Assembly (NCBI GenBank): GCA_023432005.1
Contig: JAEYVF010000047.1
Location: 1-15,143, forward strand
Reading direction: 5' to 3'
Source: Actinomycetes bacterium
GTDB taxonomy: Bacteria; Actinomycetota; Actinomycetes; Actinomycetales; Microbacteriaceae
Length of the DNA: 15,143 nucleotides
Of the stretch, positions 6,722 to 13,418 are shown one piece after another (the stretch's first letter is position 1; each line of letters opens with the position of its first letter). The notes beneath the pieces are model-generated. The model was not told where the DNA came from and did not search any database. It saw only the letters and a program-made list of their open reading frames with translations. The translations under genes and the position numbers were made by a program.

Positions 6722-7899
6722 GACGCGACCCCCTTCGGCGGAACGCCCACGTACCACTCGTAGGGCGGCTCGGCGTCGTTGACGACGGCGTCGCCCACGA
6801 TGCGGGCCTTGAACGCGACGGGGTTGTGCGAGGCGACCGTGCGGGCGTTGCGCCAGTGCCGGTCGAGGTCGCGTGCGGAGCTCGTGGCGGATGCGCCGAG
6901 CACGTCGAAGAGGGACGTCGCCTGGCGCAGGGCGAGCTCCGTGACGGTCACCTGGGCGCGTGAGACGGCCAGTTCGGCGTCGCGCTTCCGGGCGGCGACG
7001 GTCGCGGGGTCGGCGCCGCGCGCATCCGCCGCCTCCTGCACGGCGCGGGCGGCGTCGAGCGCGATCGCGCGCGTGGCCGCGGTCGTCGCCGAGAGGCGTC
7101 CGATCACCTCGAGCAGCTGCGGGTCGCGGCGGCTCTCGGATGCGGCGCCGTGGCTGTAGACGCGTGCGCGCGTGCGCAGCTCGTGCACCGCGTCGCGCTC
7201 GGCCTCCTGCGCGATGCCCGCGAGCACCGCGACGAGCACGAGCTGGTAGAGCGCCGTCTGATACGGGAAGCGGTCGGCGAAGTCGAAGACGTCGGCGGCG
7301 TCGACGTGCGCGCCCTCGAACACCGTCGTGCCGCTGCCCGTGAGGCGCTGGCCGAAGCCGTCCCAGTCGTCGGTGACGGTCACGCCCGGCTGCTCGCGGC
7401 GCACGAGCGCGGCGACCTCGACGCCGTCGGGGCGCACGGCGTTGGCGTCGATCCAGTCGGCGAAGATGCTGCCGGTCGTGTAGTACTTCTTGCCCGTGAT
7501 CGCGTAACCGCCGTCGGTGGTGTCGAGGCGGGTGGAGACGGCGCCGAGCGTGACATTGCCGATCTCGGTGACCGCGTTGCCCACGAGCTCGCCCGCGGCG
7601 AAGCGCGCGAGCCAGCGGTCGCGGTCCGGTCCGTCGGGCGCCCACAGGCGGTCCTCGACGAAGGCGAGGTGGCCGCGCAGCGCCTGCGGCACGTTGGGGT
7701 CGGCGGCGGCGAGGTCGATGAGCGCCGCGGCGAGCGCGACGACGTCGGCACCGGCTCCGCCCGCATCCGTCGGCACGCGCAGCGCGGGGAAGCCCGCCTC
7801 GCGCAGCCAGTCGAGCTGCTCGAACGGCAGCACGCGTTCGCGTTCGCGATCGACGGCACCCTCACGGATGCGGGCGATCGCCTCGTCGAGGCCGGCCAT
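6718..7899 (-). CDS. Acyl-CoA dehydrogenase-fold flavin monooxygenase, SfnB/DszC-like (second of two)
   Basis: A 393-residue protein. ATG at 7899 shares one base with the upstream gene's TGA (TGATG), and its own stop overlaps the LLM start, so it is the middle gene of a coupled trio. No Shine-Dalgarno sequence precedes it, consistent with reinitiation. The fold is acyl-CoA dehydrogenase-like: helical N-terminus, then VTEIGNVTLGAVSTRLDTTD and GGYAITGKKYYTTGSIFADW in the flavin/substrate beta domain (about residues 110-155), then helices. Group D flavin-monooxygenase marks are a histidine at about residue 77 (ALRGHLAFVE) and one at about 358 in RHWRNARTVASHNPVAFK, matching the RN.RT..xHxPV motif of DszC/SfnB. 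No acyl-CoA dehydrogenase catalytic glutamate context was recognised. It probably uses FMNH2 and oxygen. It is clearly diverged from its neighbour, so the two act on different steps or pair as different subunits. Confidence 0.88.
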   Translation of the reverse strand: MAGLDEAIARIREGAVDRERERVLPFEQLDWLREAGFPALRVPTDAGGAGADVVALAAALIDLAAADPNVPQALRGHLAFVEDRLWAPDGPDRDRWLARFAAGELVGNAVTEIGNVTLGAVSTRLDTTDGGYAITGKKYYTTGSIFADWIDANAVRPDGVEVAALVRREQPGVTVTDDWDGFGQRLTGSGTTVFEGAHVDAADVFDFADRFPYQTALYQLVLVAVLAGIAQEAERDAVHELRTRARVYSHGAASESRRDPQLLEVIGRLSATTAATRAIALDAARAVQEAADARGADPATVAARKRDAELAVSRAQVTVTELALRQATSLFDVLGASATSSARDLDRHWRNARTVASHNPVAFKARIVGDAVVNDAEPPYEWYVGVPPKGVAS

Positions 7900-9128
7900 C
7901 AGGTGTACAGCGAGACGGGCTGCAGGCGGCCGTCGAGATAGTGGGCGCCGACCTCGATCGACTTGTAGTCGACCGGATCGTGCAGCGTGTAGGTGCGGAC
8001 GTTCCGCCAGAACAGGTCGAGCCCGATGCGGTTCGCGGTCGCGGATGCGCCGGTCACCTCGAACACACGCGAGGTCACCTCGAGCGCCGCGCGTGTCGAG
8101 GCGACCTTGAGCGCGGCCAACTCGACCTCGATGCGGCCGCGGTCCTCGGCGGTCGTGTCGGCGCCGAGCGCGACCGCCTCGTCGAAGCGGCGCGCGAGCC
8201 TGTCGGCGAGAGCCTCGACGGCGACCGTCTGCGCGACGAGCTCCCCGAGCACGCGGTGCACGGTCGGGTCGTCGGCGTAGCGCTCGACGCCCGCGAGGAA
8301 CCACGCGTTCGGTCGGACGAGCACGAGCTCGCGGGCCTTCTCGAGGGCCGCCTGCGCACCCGCGAGGTAGACGTTCGCGAGCAGCAGCTGCACGCCCGGC
8401 GTCACGAGCGACGCGAAGGGCTCGTCGCGGTCCACGCCGATGACGTCCGCCTCGGCGATGCGCACATCCGTGAACCGGATGGAGCCGCTGGCCGAGGCGC
8501 GCTGGCCGAGGTGGTCCCAGTCGTCGGGGTGCTCGACGCCCGCGCGGCCCGACTCGAACGCGAACACGACGAGCTCGCCGTCGTAGCGGCCGCCCTCGGC
8601 GATCGCGCCCGAGATGACGACGTCGGTCGCGGCGGCGCCCGTCGCGAAGCGCTTGACGCCGTTCAGCAGGTAGCCGTCCCCGTCGGCGACGAACGAGAGG
8701 TCGGGGCTCACGGGGTTGAAGGCGTCGCTCCAGAAGAGGTGCTTCTCGGCGGAGGTGCGGTACCAGCGCTCGCGGCCCTGCGGCTCGCCGTAGAACGCGA
8801 CGCACGCCTGGTTGAGGTAGTGGTAGCCGAGGATCTGCCCGAGCGAGGCGTCGGCGCGCGAGACCGCGCGGACGACGTCGAACGCCGTCTCCCAGTGCGC
8901 GCCGTGGCCGCCGTTCTCGGTCGGCACGACGAGGTTCGCGAGCCCGGATGCGCGCAGCACCTCGAGCGCCTCGCGCGGGTCGCCCGTGCGGTCGCGCTCG
9001 AGGGCGCCGGGCCGCAGCTCGTCGGCGACGCGCTCGGCGACGGTGCGCCAGTGCGCGAGCTCCTCGGCGGATGCGGTGCCCGACCACGGCGTTCGGGCGA
9101 GGGTGGATGGGCTGGTCGCGATGCTCAT
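7899..9128 (-). CDS. Acyl-CoA dehydrogenase-fold flavin monooxygenase, SfnB/DszC-like (first of two)
   Basis: A 409-residue protein. The frame stays open far upstream, so the start is a choice: ATG 9128 gives MSIATSPSTLARTPWSGTAS, the usual length for the family, with only a weak GAGAG nearby. A GTG further upstream near 9182 is a less likely alternative. The domains are acyl-CoA-dehydrogenase-like. Diagnostic motifs are LGQILGYHYLNQ with His103 (the position of the DszC active-site histidine near residue 92), LFWSDAFNPVSPDLSF followed by VADGDGYLLNGVKRFATGA (about 131-164), and FWRNVRTYTLHDPVDYK with His383, the DszC-type C-terminal active-site motif. It is the first gene of the operon and lies downstream of the duplicated GGGGTGCAA box. 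A sulfur-scavenging role is inferred from family and context. Confidence 0.88.
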   Translation of the reverse strand: MSIATSPSTLARTPWSGTASAEELAHWRTVAERVADELRPGALERDRTGDPREALEVLRASGLANLVVPTENGGHGAHWETAFDVVRAVSRADASLGQILGYHYLNQACVAFYGEPQGRERWYRTSAEKHLFWSDAFNPVSPDLSFVADGDGYLLNGVKRFATGAAATDVVISGAIAEGGRYDGELVVFAFESGRAGVEHPDDWDHLGQRASASGSIRFTDVRIAEADVIGVDRDEPFASLVTPGVQLLLANVYLAGAQAALEKARELVLVRPNAWFLAGVERYADDPTVHRVLGELVAQTVAVEALADRLARRFDEAVALGADTTAEDRGRIEVELAALKVASTRAALEVTSRVFEVTGASATANRIGLDLFWRNVRTYTLHDPVDYKSIEVGAHYLDGRLQPVSLYT

Positions 9129-9198
9129 GGGTGGTGCTCTCGGGGTCGACGACGGGGTTGCCTCGTCATGCTCCCCGGTCACCGCGCCCCCGTCGATG

Positions 9199-9228
9199 CG
9201 GGGTGCAATACGACGACACGGGGTGCAA
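9199..9228. promoter_or_regulatory. Tandem CGGGGTGCAA boxes, 20-bp period, upstream of the monooxygenase operon
   Basis: CGGGGTGCAA occurs at 9199-9208 and 9219-9228, exactly 20 bp apart, so both copies face the same side of the helix. They are 71 and 91 bp upstream of the first monooxygenase start. The second copy is part of an imperfect palindrome GGGGTGCAACATCCC (9220-9234). This is the best candidate for the operon's regulatory site. I could not assign a convincing -10 in the 134-bp gap between 9128 and 9263. Confidence 0.45.
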
Positions 9229-9262
9229 CATCCCGTAATCCGCGGGCTGGGAACTATCGACG

Positions 9263-10291
9263 TCAGGGGACGGCGCGCACGAGAGTGCCGCCGGGGAAGA
9301 CGGCGACGTAGTCGGTGCCCTCCTGCGGCTCGGAGGGCGGGAAGTCGGTCGAGACGATGCGCGCGTCGGAGGCCACGGCATCCGCCAGTCGCGCCGCGCT
9401 CGTGACGAGCTCGGCGTCGGCGCGTGTGCGCACGATGACGCCCTGCGCCGCGAGCTTCGCCACGAGCGGGTCGGTGGGGTCGTCGACGATCGCGAAGCGC
9501 GCATCCGCTTCGCCCGTCTGCGACGACGTGAAGAGGCTGCGGCCCTCGAGGCCCGGGTGGTCGTCGAGGTAGACCTCGCGCACGTCCTCGTTGTTCCCGA
9601 AGTAGAGCAGCACGCGGTCGCGCAGCTCGCCGACCATCGGCCATTCGCCGCCGTCGAGGTCGTCGGGTGCGAAGAGCCGCGAGCCGAGCGCCTCGGCGAC
9701 GAGCTCGTCGAGGGCGGCCGCGGCATCCGCGTCGAAGTCGCGCAGGCGCGGGTCGAGGAACATGTAGTCGCTCTTGACCTCGACCATGACGCTGACCGGC
9801 AGGTGGTCGGTGTTCCGCTCCGACCACAGCGCGATCTCCTCGAGGGCCTGGCCGAAGTCGGTCGCGGTCGCCCGGTTCGCGACGAGCGGCACGTGGCTCA
9901 TCGTGAAGCCGGAGCCGTCCCAGCGGATGTCGAGCTCGAAACTGCGGATGCCCGCGTCGAGCTGCTCGGTGAGGCTCGCGTGCTCGTACTGCAGCGCGGG
10001 CGCCTCGGCGGGCTCGACGAGGCGGATCACCTCGGTCTGCAGCCACGTCGGCTGAATCACGTAGCTGTTGTGGGTGGCGATGACCTGCAGCTCGTCGAAC
10101 GGCAGCTCGTCGAACTCGTGGGTGTCGCCGGATGCGGTGGGAGCGATGTCGGCGGCGCGCAACTGCTCCATCCGCTCGGCCTGGTGCCTCGCCGACTCGT
10201 CACCGAGGTAGAGGAAGTGCACGACGAGGCCCACGAACGCGAGCACGAGCACCCCGAGCACGATGCCGACGATCCGCAGCGCCTTCTTCAC
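9263..10291 (-). CDS. Membrane-anchored PI-PLC-type phosphodiesterase
   Basis: A protein of about 342 residues. Two GTG codons lie in tandem at 10294 and 10291. I prefer 10291 because GGGGGG (10297-10302) is then five bases upstream; 10294 would add one residue. A hydrophobic N-terminal segment after KKALR (about residues 6-29) is a signal anchor, so the catalytic part is outside the cell. The PI-PLC-like TIM barrel shows ELQVIATHNSYVIQPTWL with the first catalytic histidine (about residue 74), then IRSFELDIRWDGSGFTMSHV with metal-ligand acids and the second histidine (about 133). VPLVAN follows; later EVKSDYMF and STDFPPSE close the barrel. It resembles the Ca2+-dependent phosphoinositide-specific PLC group (PF16670). 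It may act on phosphodiester lipids or teichoic-acid-like polymers; the substrate is unknown. Confidence 0.85.
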   Translation of the reverse strand: MKKALRIVGIVLGVLVLAFVGLVVHFLYLGDESARHQAERMEQLRAADIAPTASGDTHEFDELPFDELQVIATHNSYVIQPTWLQTEVIRLVEPAEAPALQYEHASLTEQLDAGIRSFELDIRWDGSGFTMSHVPLVANRATATDFGQALEEIALWSERNTDHLPVSVMVEVKSDYMFLDPRLRDFDADAAAALDELVAEALGSRLFAPDDLDGGEWPMVGELRDRVLLYFGNNEDVREVYLDDHPGLEGRSLFTSSQTGEADARFAIVDDPTDPLVAKLAAQGVIVRTRADAELVTSAARLADAVASDARIVSTDFPPSEPQEGTDYVAVFPGGTLVRAVP

Positions 10292-10309
10292 CACGACCCC
10301 CCAGGTCCT

Positions 10310-10327
10310 GCGGGCGCCGTCGCCCGC
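10310..10327 (-). terminator. Hairpin GCGGGCG-ccgt-CGCCCGC after the HTH regulator gene
   Basis: A perfect 7-bp GC stem with a four-base loop lies 25 bases after the stop of the HTH gene and 16-19 bases before the PI-PLC start, on the same strand. There is no U-tract, so if it terminates it is of the actinobacterial U-less type. It might instead sit in the PI-PLC leader and influence translation. Confidence 0.4.
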
Positions 10328-10351
10328 GGCTCCACCGTAGCGACAGCGGGG

Positions 10352-11194
10352 TCAGCCGGCCGCGAAGCTCTGCGTGCCGATCACGGCGAGCAGCGCGAGC
10401 TTCTCGGCGTCGGGGCCGCCGGGCGCCGCGGTGAACACGAGCAGCCGCTGCCCCGTGTCGGTGTCGAGCAGGGTCTGGCAGTCGAGCGTGAACTCCCCGA
10501 GCTCGGGGTGCGCGAAGCGCTTCGCGCGGGGGTGCTTCGCCGCGACCTCCTGCTCGGCCCATCGTTCCGCGAACTCGGGGCTCGATTCGAGCAGCGCACG
10601 CACGACCTCGGCCGCGCGCGAGCGCTCGCCGGAGCGGGCGGATGCCGCACGCAGCTCGGCGACGAACACGCGCTCGTGCGCCGGGTGGTCGCCCGCGACG
10701 TAGACGTCGCGCGAGCCCGGGTCGGCGAACCAGCGGTAGACGGTGAAGCGCTCGAGACCCTCGCGCGCCTCCATGTCGCCGAGCAGCGCCTTCGCGGGCG
10801 CCGTCTGGGCGAGCGTCTCGCCGAGCTCGCTCACGACCTGGGCGGGGGTGTCGGCCAGCCGGTCGAGGATGCGCAGCAGGGCGGGCGCGACGTGGGTGCT
10901 GCCGGCGCCGCGCTCCGGGGCCGGGTGCCCCGCGAGGCGGAAGAGGTGGTCGCGCTCGTCGACGCCGAAGCGCAGCGCGCGGGCGAGCGCGCCGAGCACC
11001 TGGGTCGAGGGCTGCGGACCGCGCGCCTGCTCGAGACGGCCCATGTAGTCGGTCGAGATGCCCGCGAGCTGCGCGACCTCCTCGCGGCGGAGGCCGGGCG
11101 TGCGGCGGCGCGGCCCGCGCGAGAGCCCGACGTCCTCGGGGTGCAGCGCCTCGCGGCGGTGCCGCAGGAACTCGGCGAGCTGTTCGCGATCCAT
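10352..11194 (-). CDS. XRE-family HTH regulator with MmyB-like ligand-binding domain
   Basis: A 280-residue protein starting at ATG 11194 (MDREQLAEFLRHRREALHPE). The frame is open 37 codons further, but that stretch lies in the intergenic region and is not protein-like. The N-terminal XRE helix-turn-helix includes TPGLRREEVAQLAGISTDYM and GRLEQARGPQPS (about residues 32-63), the typical actinobacterial start of this family. From about residue 105 to the end it carries the MmyB-like transcription-regulator ligand-binding domain, with FTVYRWFADPGSRDVY, FAERWAEQEVAAKHPRAKRF and a C-terminal LLVFTAAPGGPDAEKLALL. These regulators commonly sit divergently beside an oxidoreductase gene that they repress, as here with the SDR gene 101 bp away. 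Autoregulation and control of the SDR through the 11230-11244 palindrome is inferred. The ligand is unknown. Confidence 0.92.
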   Translation of the reverse strand: MDREQLAEFLRHRREALHPEDVGLSRGPRRRTPGLRREEVAQLAGISTDYMGRLEQARGPQPSTQVLGALARALRFGVDERDHLFRLAGHPAPERGAGSTHVAPALLRILDRLADTPAQVVSELGETLAQTAPAKALLGDMEAREGLERFTVYRWFADPGSRDVYVAGDHPAHERVFVAELRAASARSGERSRAAEVVRALLESSPEFAERWAEQEVAAKHPRAKRFAHPELGEFTLDCQTLLDTDTGQRLLVFTAAPGGPDAEKLALLAVIGTQSFAAG

Positions 11195-11200
11195 GCGGCC

Positions 11201-11206
11201 ATCCTC
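11201..11206 (-). promoter_or_regulatory. Possible leaderless -10 box GAGGAT for the HTH regulator
   Basis: On the minus strand GAGGAT is followed by six bases and ATG (11194), the same spacing as the TAGNCT boxes elsewhere. The first base is not T, and AGGA could equally serve as a Shine-Dalgarno, so the assignment is weak. Confidence 0.25.
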
Positions 11207-11229
11207 GCCCGCGGCGCGGCGGCGTGCCA

Positions 11230-11244
11230 GGGATCGCGGATCCC
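11230..11244. promoter_or_regulatory. Palindrome GGGATC-GCG-GATCCC, candidate operator of the HTH/SDR pair
   Basis: A perfect 6-bp inverted repeat with a 3-bp centre lies in the 101-bp gap between the divergent HTH regulator and SDR genes: 36 bp from the regulator start and 52 bp from the SDR start. Position and symmetry fit the binding site of a dimeric XRE-family protein. Binding is inferred. Confidence 0.4.
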
Positions 11245-11295
11245 CCGATGAGCCGGGCCTGGTTGCCCTCGTGGGGGGCGCCGACGCTGGGTGCC

Positions 11296-12060
11296 ATGAA
11301 CGCATCCCGCATCACCCTCATCACGGGCGGCTCGCGCGGCATCGGCCGCTCCGCCGCGCTCGCCCTCGCCGACGCCGGCTCCGACGTCGTCATCACCTAC
11401 CGCTCCGAGGCGGATGCCGCTGCCGCGGTCGTCGCGGACGTCGCCTCCCGCCGCCGCACGGCGGTCGCGCTGCAGCTCGACACGAGCGACCCGGACTCGT
11501 TCCCGGTCTTCGCCGAGCGCCTGCGCGACGTGCTGCGCGAGACCTGGGGGCGCGACGGCTTCGACGCGCTCGTCAACAACGCGGGCTTCTCGGGCGCCAC
11601 GGCCCTCGGCACGATCGACCGGGCCACGATCGACTCGCTCGTCGCCGTGCACTTCACGGGCGTCGTGCTGCTCACGCAGGAGCTCGCGCCGCTGCTCGCC
11701 GACGGCGGCGCCATCCTCAACGTCTCGACCGGTCTCACGCGCTTCATCGCGAACCCCACGGCATCCGTCTACTCGGCGGTGAAGGGCGCGATCGAGGTGT
11801 GGACGCGGTACCTCGCCCAGGAGCTCGGACCGCGCGGCATCCGCGTCAACGCGATCGCGCCGGGTGCGACGGCCACCGACTTCTCGGGCGGCGTCGTGCG
11901 CGACAACCCGCAGCTGCGCTCGGCGCTCGACGCGACCGTGGCACTCGGCCACGTGGGCGATCCGGACGACATCGGCGCGGCGATCGCCGGCATCCTCGAC
12001 CCGCGGATGTCGTGGGTCACGGGCCAGCGCATCGAGGCCTCGGGCGGGCAGCGGCTCTAG
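11296..12060 (+). CDS. SDR family oxidoreductase
   Basis: A 254-residue classical short-chain dehydrogenase. ATG at 11296 gives MNASRITLITGG, the correct distance to the nucleotide-binding motif; the frame extends upstream to 11224, but those residues do not resemble the family. The motifs are TGGSRGIGR (residues 10-18, NAD(P) binding), an arginine after the second strand (TYRSE) favouring NADPH, NNAG (94-97), catalytic Ser144/Tyr159/Lys163 in NVSTGLTRFIANPTASVYSA followed by VK, and the late PGATATDF and ASGG end. The substrate is unknown. It is divergent from the MmyB-type regulator, a common arrangement in actinobacteria in which the regulator controls the SDR. No strong ribosome site is seen. 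Confidence 0.92.
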   Translation: MNASRITLITGGSRGIGRSAALALADAGSDVVITYRSEADAAAAVVADVASRRRTAVALQLDTSDPDSFPVFAERLRDVLRETWGRDGFDALVNNAGFSGATALGTIDRATIDSLVAVHFTGVVLLTQELAPLLADGGAILNVSTGLTRFIANPTASVYSAVKGAIEVWTRYLAQELGPRGIRVNAIAPGATATDFSGGVVRDNPQLRSALDATVALGHVGDPDDIGAAIAGILDPRMSWVTGQRIEASGGQRL

Positions 12061-12117
12061 GCCACCGCTCGACAGCCGGGTGGGCCGTTGGGGGTGGACG
12101 GCGTCGGTGGGCGGGAG

Positions 12118-12123
12118 CAGACT
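12118..12123 (+). promoter_or_regulatory. Candidate leaderless -10 box CAGACT for the RidA gene
   Basis: CAGACT, six bases, then ATG (12130). It has the same spacing as the TAGNCT boxes of other genes, though its first base is C. No ribosome-binding sequence lies between it and the start. Confidence 0.4.
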
Positions 12124-12129
12124 GCCCGC

Positions 12130-12519
12130 ATGACCGACACCGTCGCCCCCGTCGACCCGCCGCAGCTCGTCACGAGCCCCGCCTTCGCGCAGGGCATGAT
12201 CGTGCCGCCCGGCCCGCTGCTCTTCGTCGGCGGCCAGAACGGCATCGACGGCGAGGGTACGCTGCTGAAGGGCCTGCGCGCCCAGACCGAGCAGGCGCTC
12301 CGCAACGTCAAGGCCGTGCTCGCCGAGGCGGGCACAGGACCCGAGCACGTCGCGAAGCTCACGATCTACCTCACGACGGGCGTCGACCCCAACGACGCGT
12401 ACGCCGCATCCGCCGCCGAGTGGACGACCCGCACGGCCGTCACCGTCATCGGCGTGCCCATGTCGCGCCCGGGCGTGCTCGTCGAGATCGAGGCGGTCGC
12501 CGCGATCCCCGCCGCCTGA
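12130..12519 (+). CDS. RidA family protein (YjgF/YER057c/UK114)
   Basis: A 129-residue protein starting at ATG 12130; the open frame extends slightly upstream, but MTDTVAP is the natural start. RidA proteins are trimeric and hydrolyse reactive enamine/imine intermediates from PLP enzymes, protecting metabolism. Family features seen are FVGGQNGIDGEG (residues 32-43), QTEQALRNVKAVLAEAGTGP (52-71), HVAKLTIYLT, and the C-terminal SRPGVLVEIEAVAAIP. In the last, Arg113 corresponds to the substrate-binding arginine (Arg105 in E. coli RidA) and Glu119 to the conserved late glutamate. It belongs to the wider RidA group rather than clearly to the archetypal RidA subfamily, so the deaminase substrate is uncertain. 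It lies 69 bp after the SDR gene on the same strand, with its own leaderless promoter signature. Confidence 0.88.
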   Translation: MTDTVAPVDPPQLVTSPAFAQGMIVPPGPLLFVGGQNGIDGEGTLLKGLRAQTEQALRNVKAVLAEAGTGPEHVAKLTIYLTTGVDPNDAYAASAAEWTTRTAVTVIGVPMSRPGVLVEIEAVAAIPAA

Positions 12520-12537
12520 GGCTCGACGCCCCGCCCG

Positions 12538-13377
12538 CTAGAAGATCATCGGGCGGTCGTCGTCGTCGCTCTCGCCCAGGTCGAGGTCGACGACGACCGG
12601 CACGTGGTCGCTCGGACCGTCGCCCTTGCGCTCCTCGCGGTGGATCGACGCGTCGACGACGCGCTCGGCGAAGGCGTGCGAGCCGAGGATGAAGTCGATG
12701 CGCAGGCCCTCGTTGCGCGGGAAGCGCAGCTGCTTGTAGTCCCAGTAGGTGTAGCCCTCGGGACGGATGGGGCGCACGACATCCGTGAGGCCCGCCGACT
12801 CGAGCGCCGCGAACGCCTCGCGCTCGGGCGGCGAGATGTGCGTCGAGAGACCCGGGATGAGCGACGGGTCGCCCACGTCGGAGTCGAGGGGCGCGATGTT
12901 GAAGTCGCCCATGAGCGCGAGCGGGAGGTCGGGGTCGGCGGCCAGCCACTCGCGCACGTCGGCCGTGAGCGTGGCGAGCCAGTCGAGCTTGTAGGCGTAG
13001 TGCGGGTCGCCGAGCGCGCGGCCGTTCGGCACGTAGAGGCTCCACAGGCGCACGCCCTCGACGGTCGCGCCGATCGCGCGGGCCTCGATCGGCACATCCG
13101 GGCCCTCGTGCCCCTTGAGGAAGCCGGGCTGACCCGGGAAGCCGACCTCGACATCCGTGATGGCGTGGCGTGCGGCGATGGCGACGCCGTTCCACTGGCT
13201 GAGGCCGTGCAGCACGACCTCGTAGCCGGCGTCCTGGAACGCCTCGAAGGGGAACTGCTCCTCCTTGCACTTGATCTCCTGGAATGCGACGACGTCGACG
13301 TCTTCGCGCAGCATCCAGTCGATCGCGCGGGCGTGACGGGTGCGGATCGAGTTGATGTTCCAGGTGGCGATGCGCAT
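12538..13377 (-). CDS. xthA: Exodeoxyribonuclease III
   Basis: A 279-residue AP endonuclease/3'-5' exonuclease of the EEP fold, used in base-excision repair. It starts at ATG 13377 (MRIATWNINSIRTRH), fixed by an in-frame TAG 12 bases upstream. All catalytic motifs are present: Asn8 (WNINS), Glu34 (FQEIKC), the YVPNGR tyrosine motif (115-120), Asp158 and Asn160 (MGDFNI), Asp228 (RIDFILG), and Asp257-His258 (SDHVP). The length is normal for bacterial XthA apart from a short acidic tail ending ESDDDDRPMIF. It converges on the RidA gene with only 18 bp between the stops, and diverges from the nucleoside hydrolase with 41 bp between the starts. Confidence 0.95.
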   Translation of the reverse strand: MRIATWNINSIRTRHARAIDWMLREDVDVVAFQEIKCKEEQFPFEAFQDAGYEVVLHGLSQWNGVAIAARHAITDVEVGFPGQPGFLKGHEGPDVPIEARAIGATVEGVRLWSLYVPNGRALGDPHYAYKLDWLATLTADVREWLAADPDLPLALMGDFNIAPLDSDVGDPSLIPGLSTHISPPEREAFAALESAGLTDVVRPIRPEGYTYWDYKQLRFPRNEGLRIDFILGSHAFAERVVDASIHREERKGDGPSDHVPVVVDLDLGESDDDDRPMIF

Positions 13378-13383
13378 GAGGCA

Positions 13384-13389
13384 ACGCTA
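13384..13389 (-). promoter_or_regulatory. Candidate leaderless -10 box TAGCGT for xthA
   Basis: On the minus strand TAGCGT, six bases, then ATG (13377). TAG is in frame with the start and fixes it. There is no ribosome-binding sequence. Confidence 0.5.
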
Positions 13390-13403
13390 GCGGGCACGTG
13401 TGG

Positions 13404-13409
13404 CAGCCT
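13404..13409 (+). promoter_or_regulatory. Possible -10 box CAGCCT for the nucleoside hydrolase
   Basis: CAGCCT is followed by nine bases and ATG (13419). It resembles the TAGNCT boxes but starts with C and has longer spacing, so it is a weak call. It would overlap the -35 position of the divergent xthA promoter. Confidence 0.25.
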
Positions 13410-13418
13410 GGACGGACG

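Noticed and set aside
5357..7645. Upstream extension of the LLM gene to 762 codons
   Set aside because: The added part is an out-of-frame reading of the preceding monooxygenase gene; the GTG at 6721 with AAGGGGG upstream gives the normal family start.
9129..9262. Possible SAM-type riboswitch in the leader of the monooxygenase operon (a GGCAACCCC stretch is present)
   Set aside because: I could not find the paired helices and conserved core bases of SAM-I or SAM-IV; one short matching stretch is not enough.
7941..9311. Plus-strand open frame of 456 codons opposite the first SfnB/DszC-like gene
   Set aside because: Arg/Glu/Val-rich shadow with no family features; the other strand encodes a well-conserved monooxygenase.
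9557..11251. Plus-strand open frame of 564 codons across the PI-PLC and HTH genes
   Set aside because: Composition is that of an antisense shadow and it spans two recognisable minus-strand genes.
13398..13418. Earlier ATG for the nucleoside hydrolase (adds MWQPGRT)
   Set aside because: The family begins directly with the strand leading to DTDIGTD; the extra residues lie in the promoter region.
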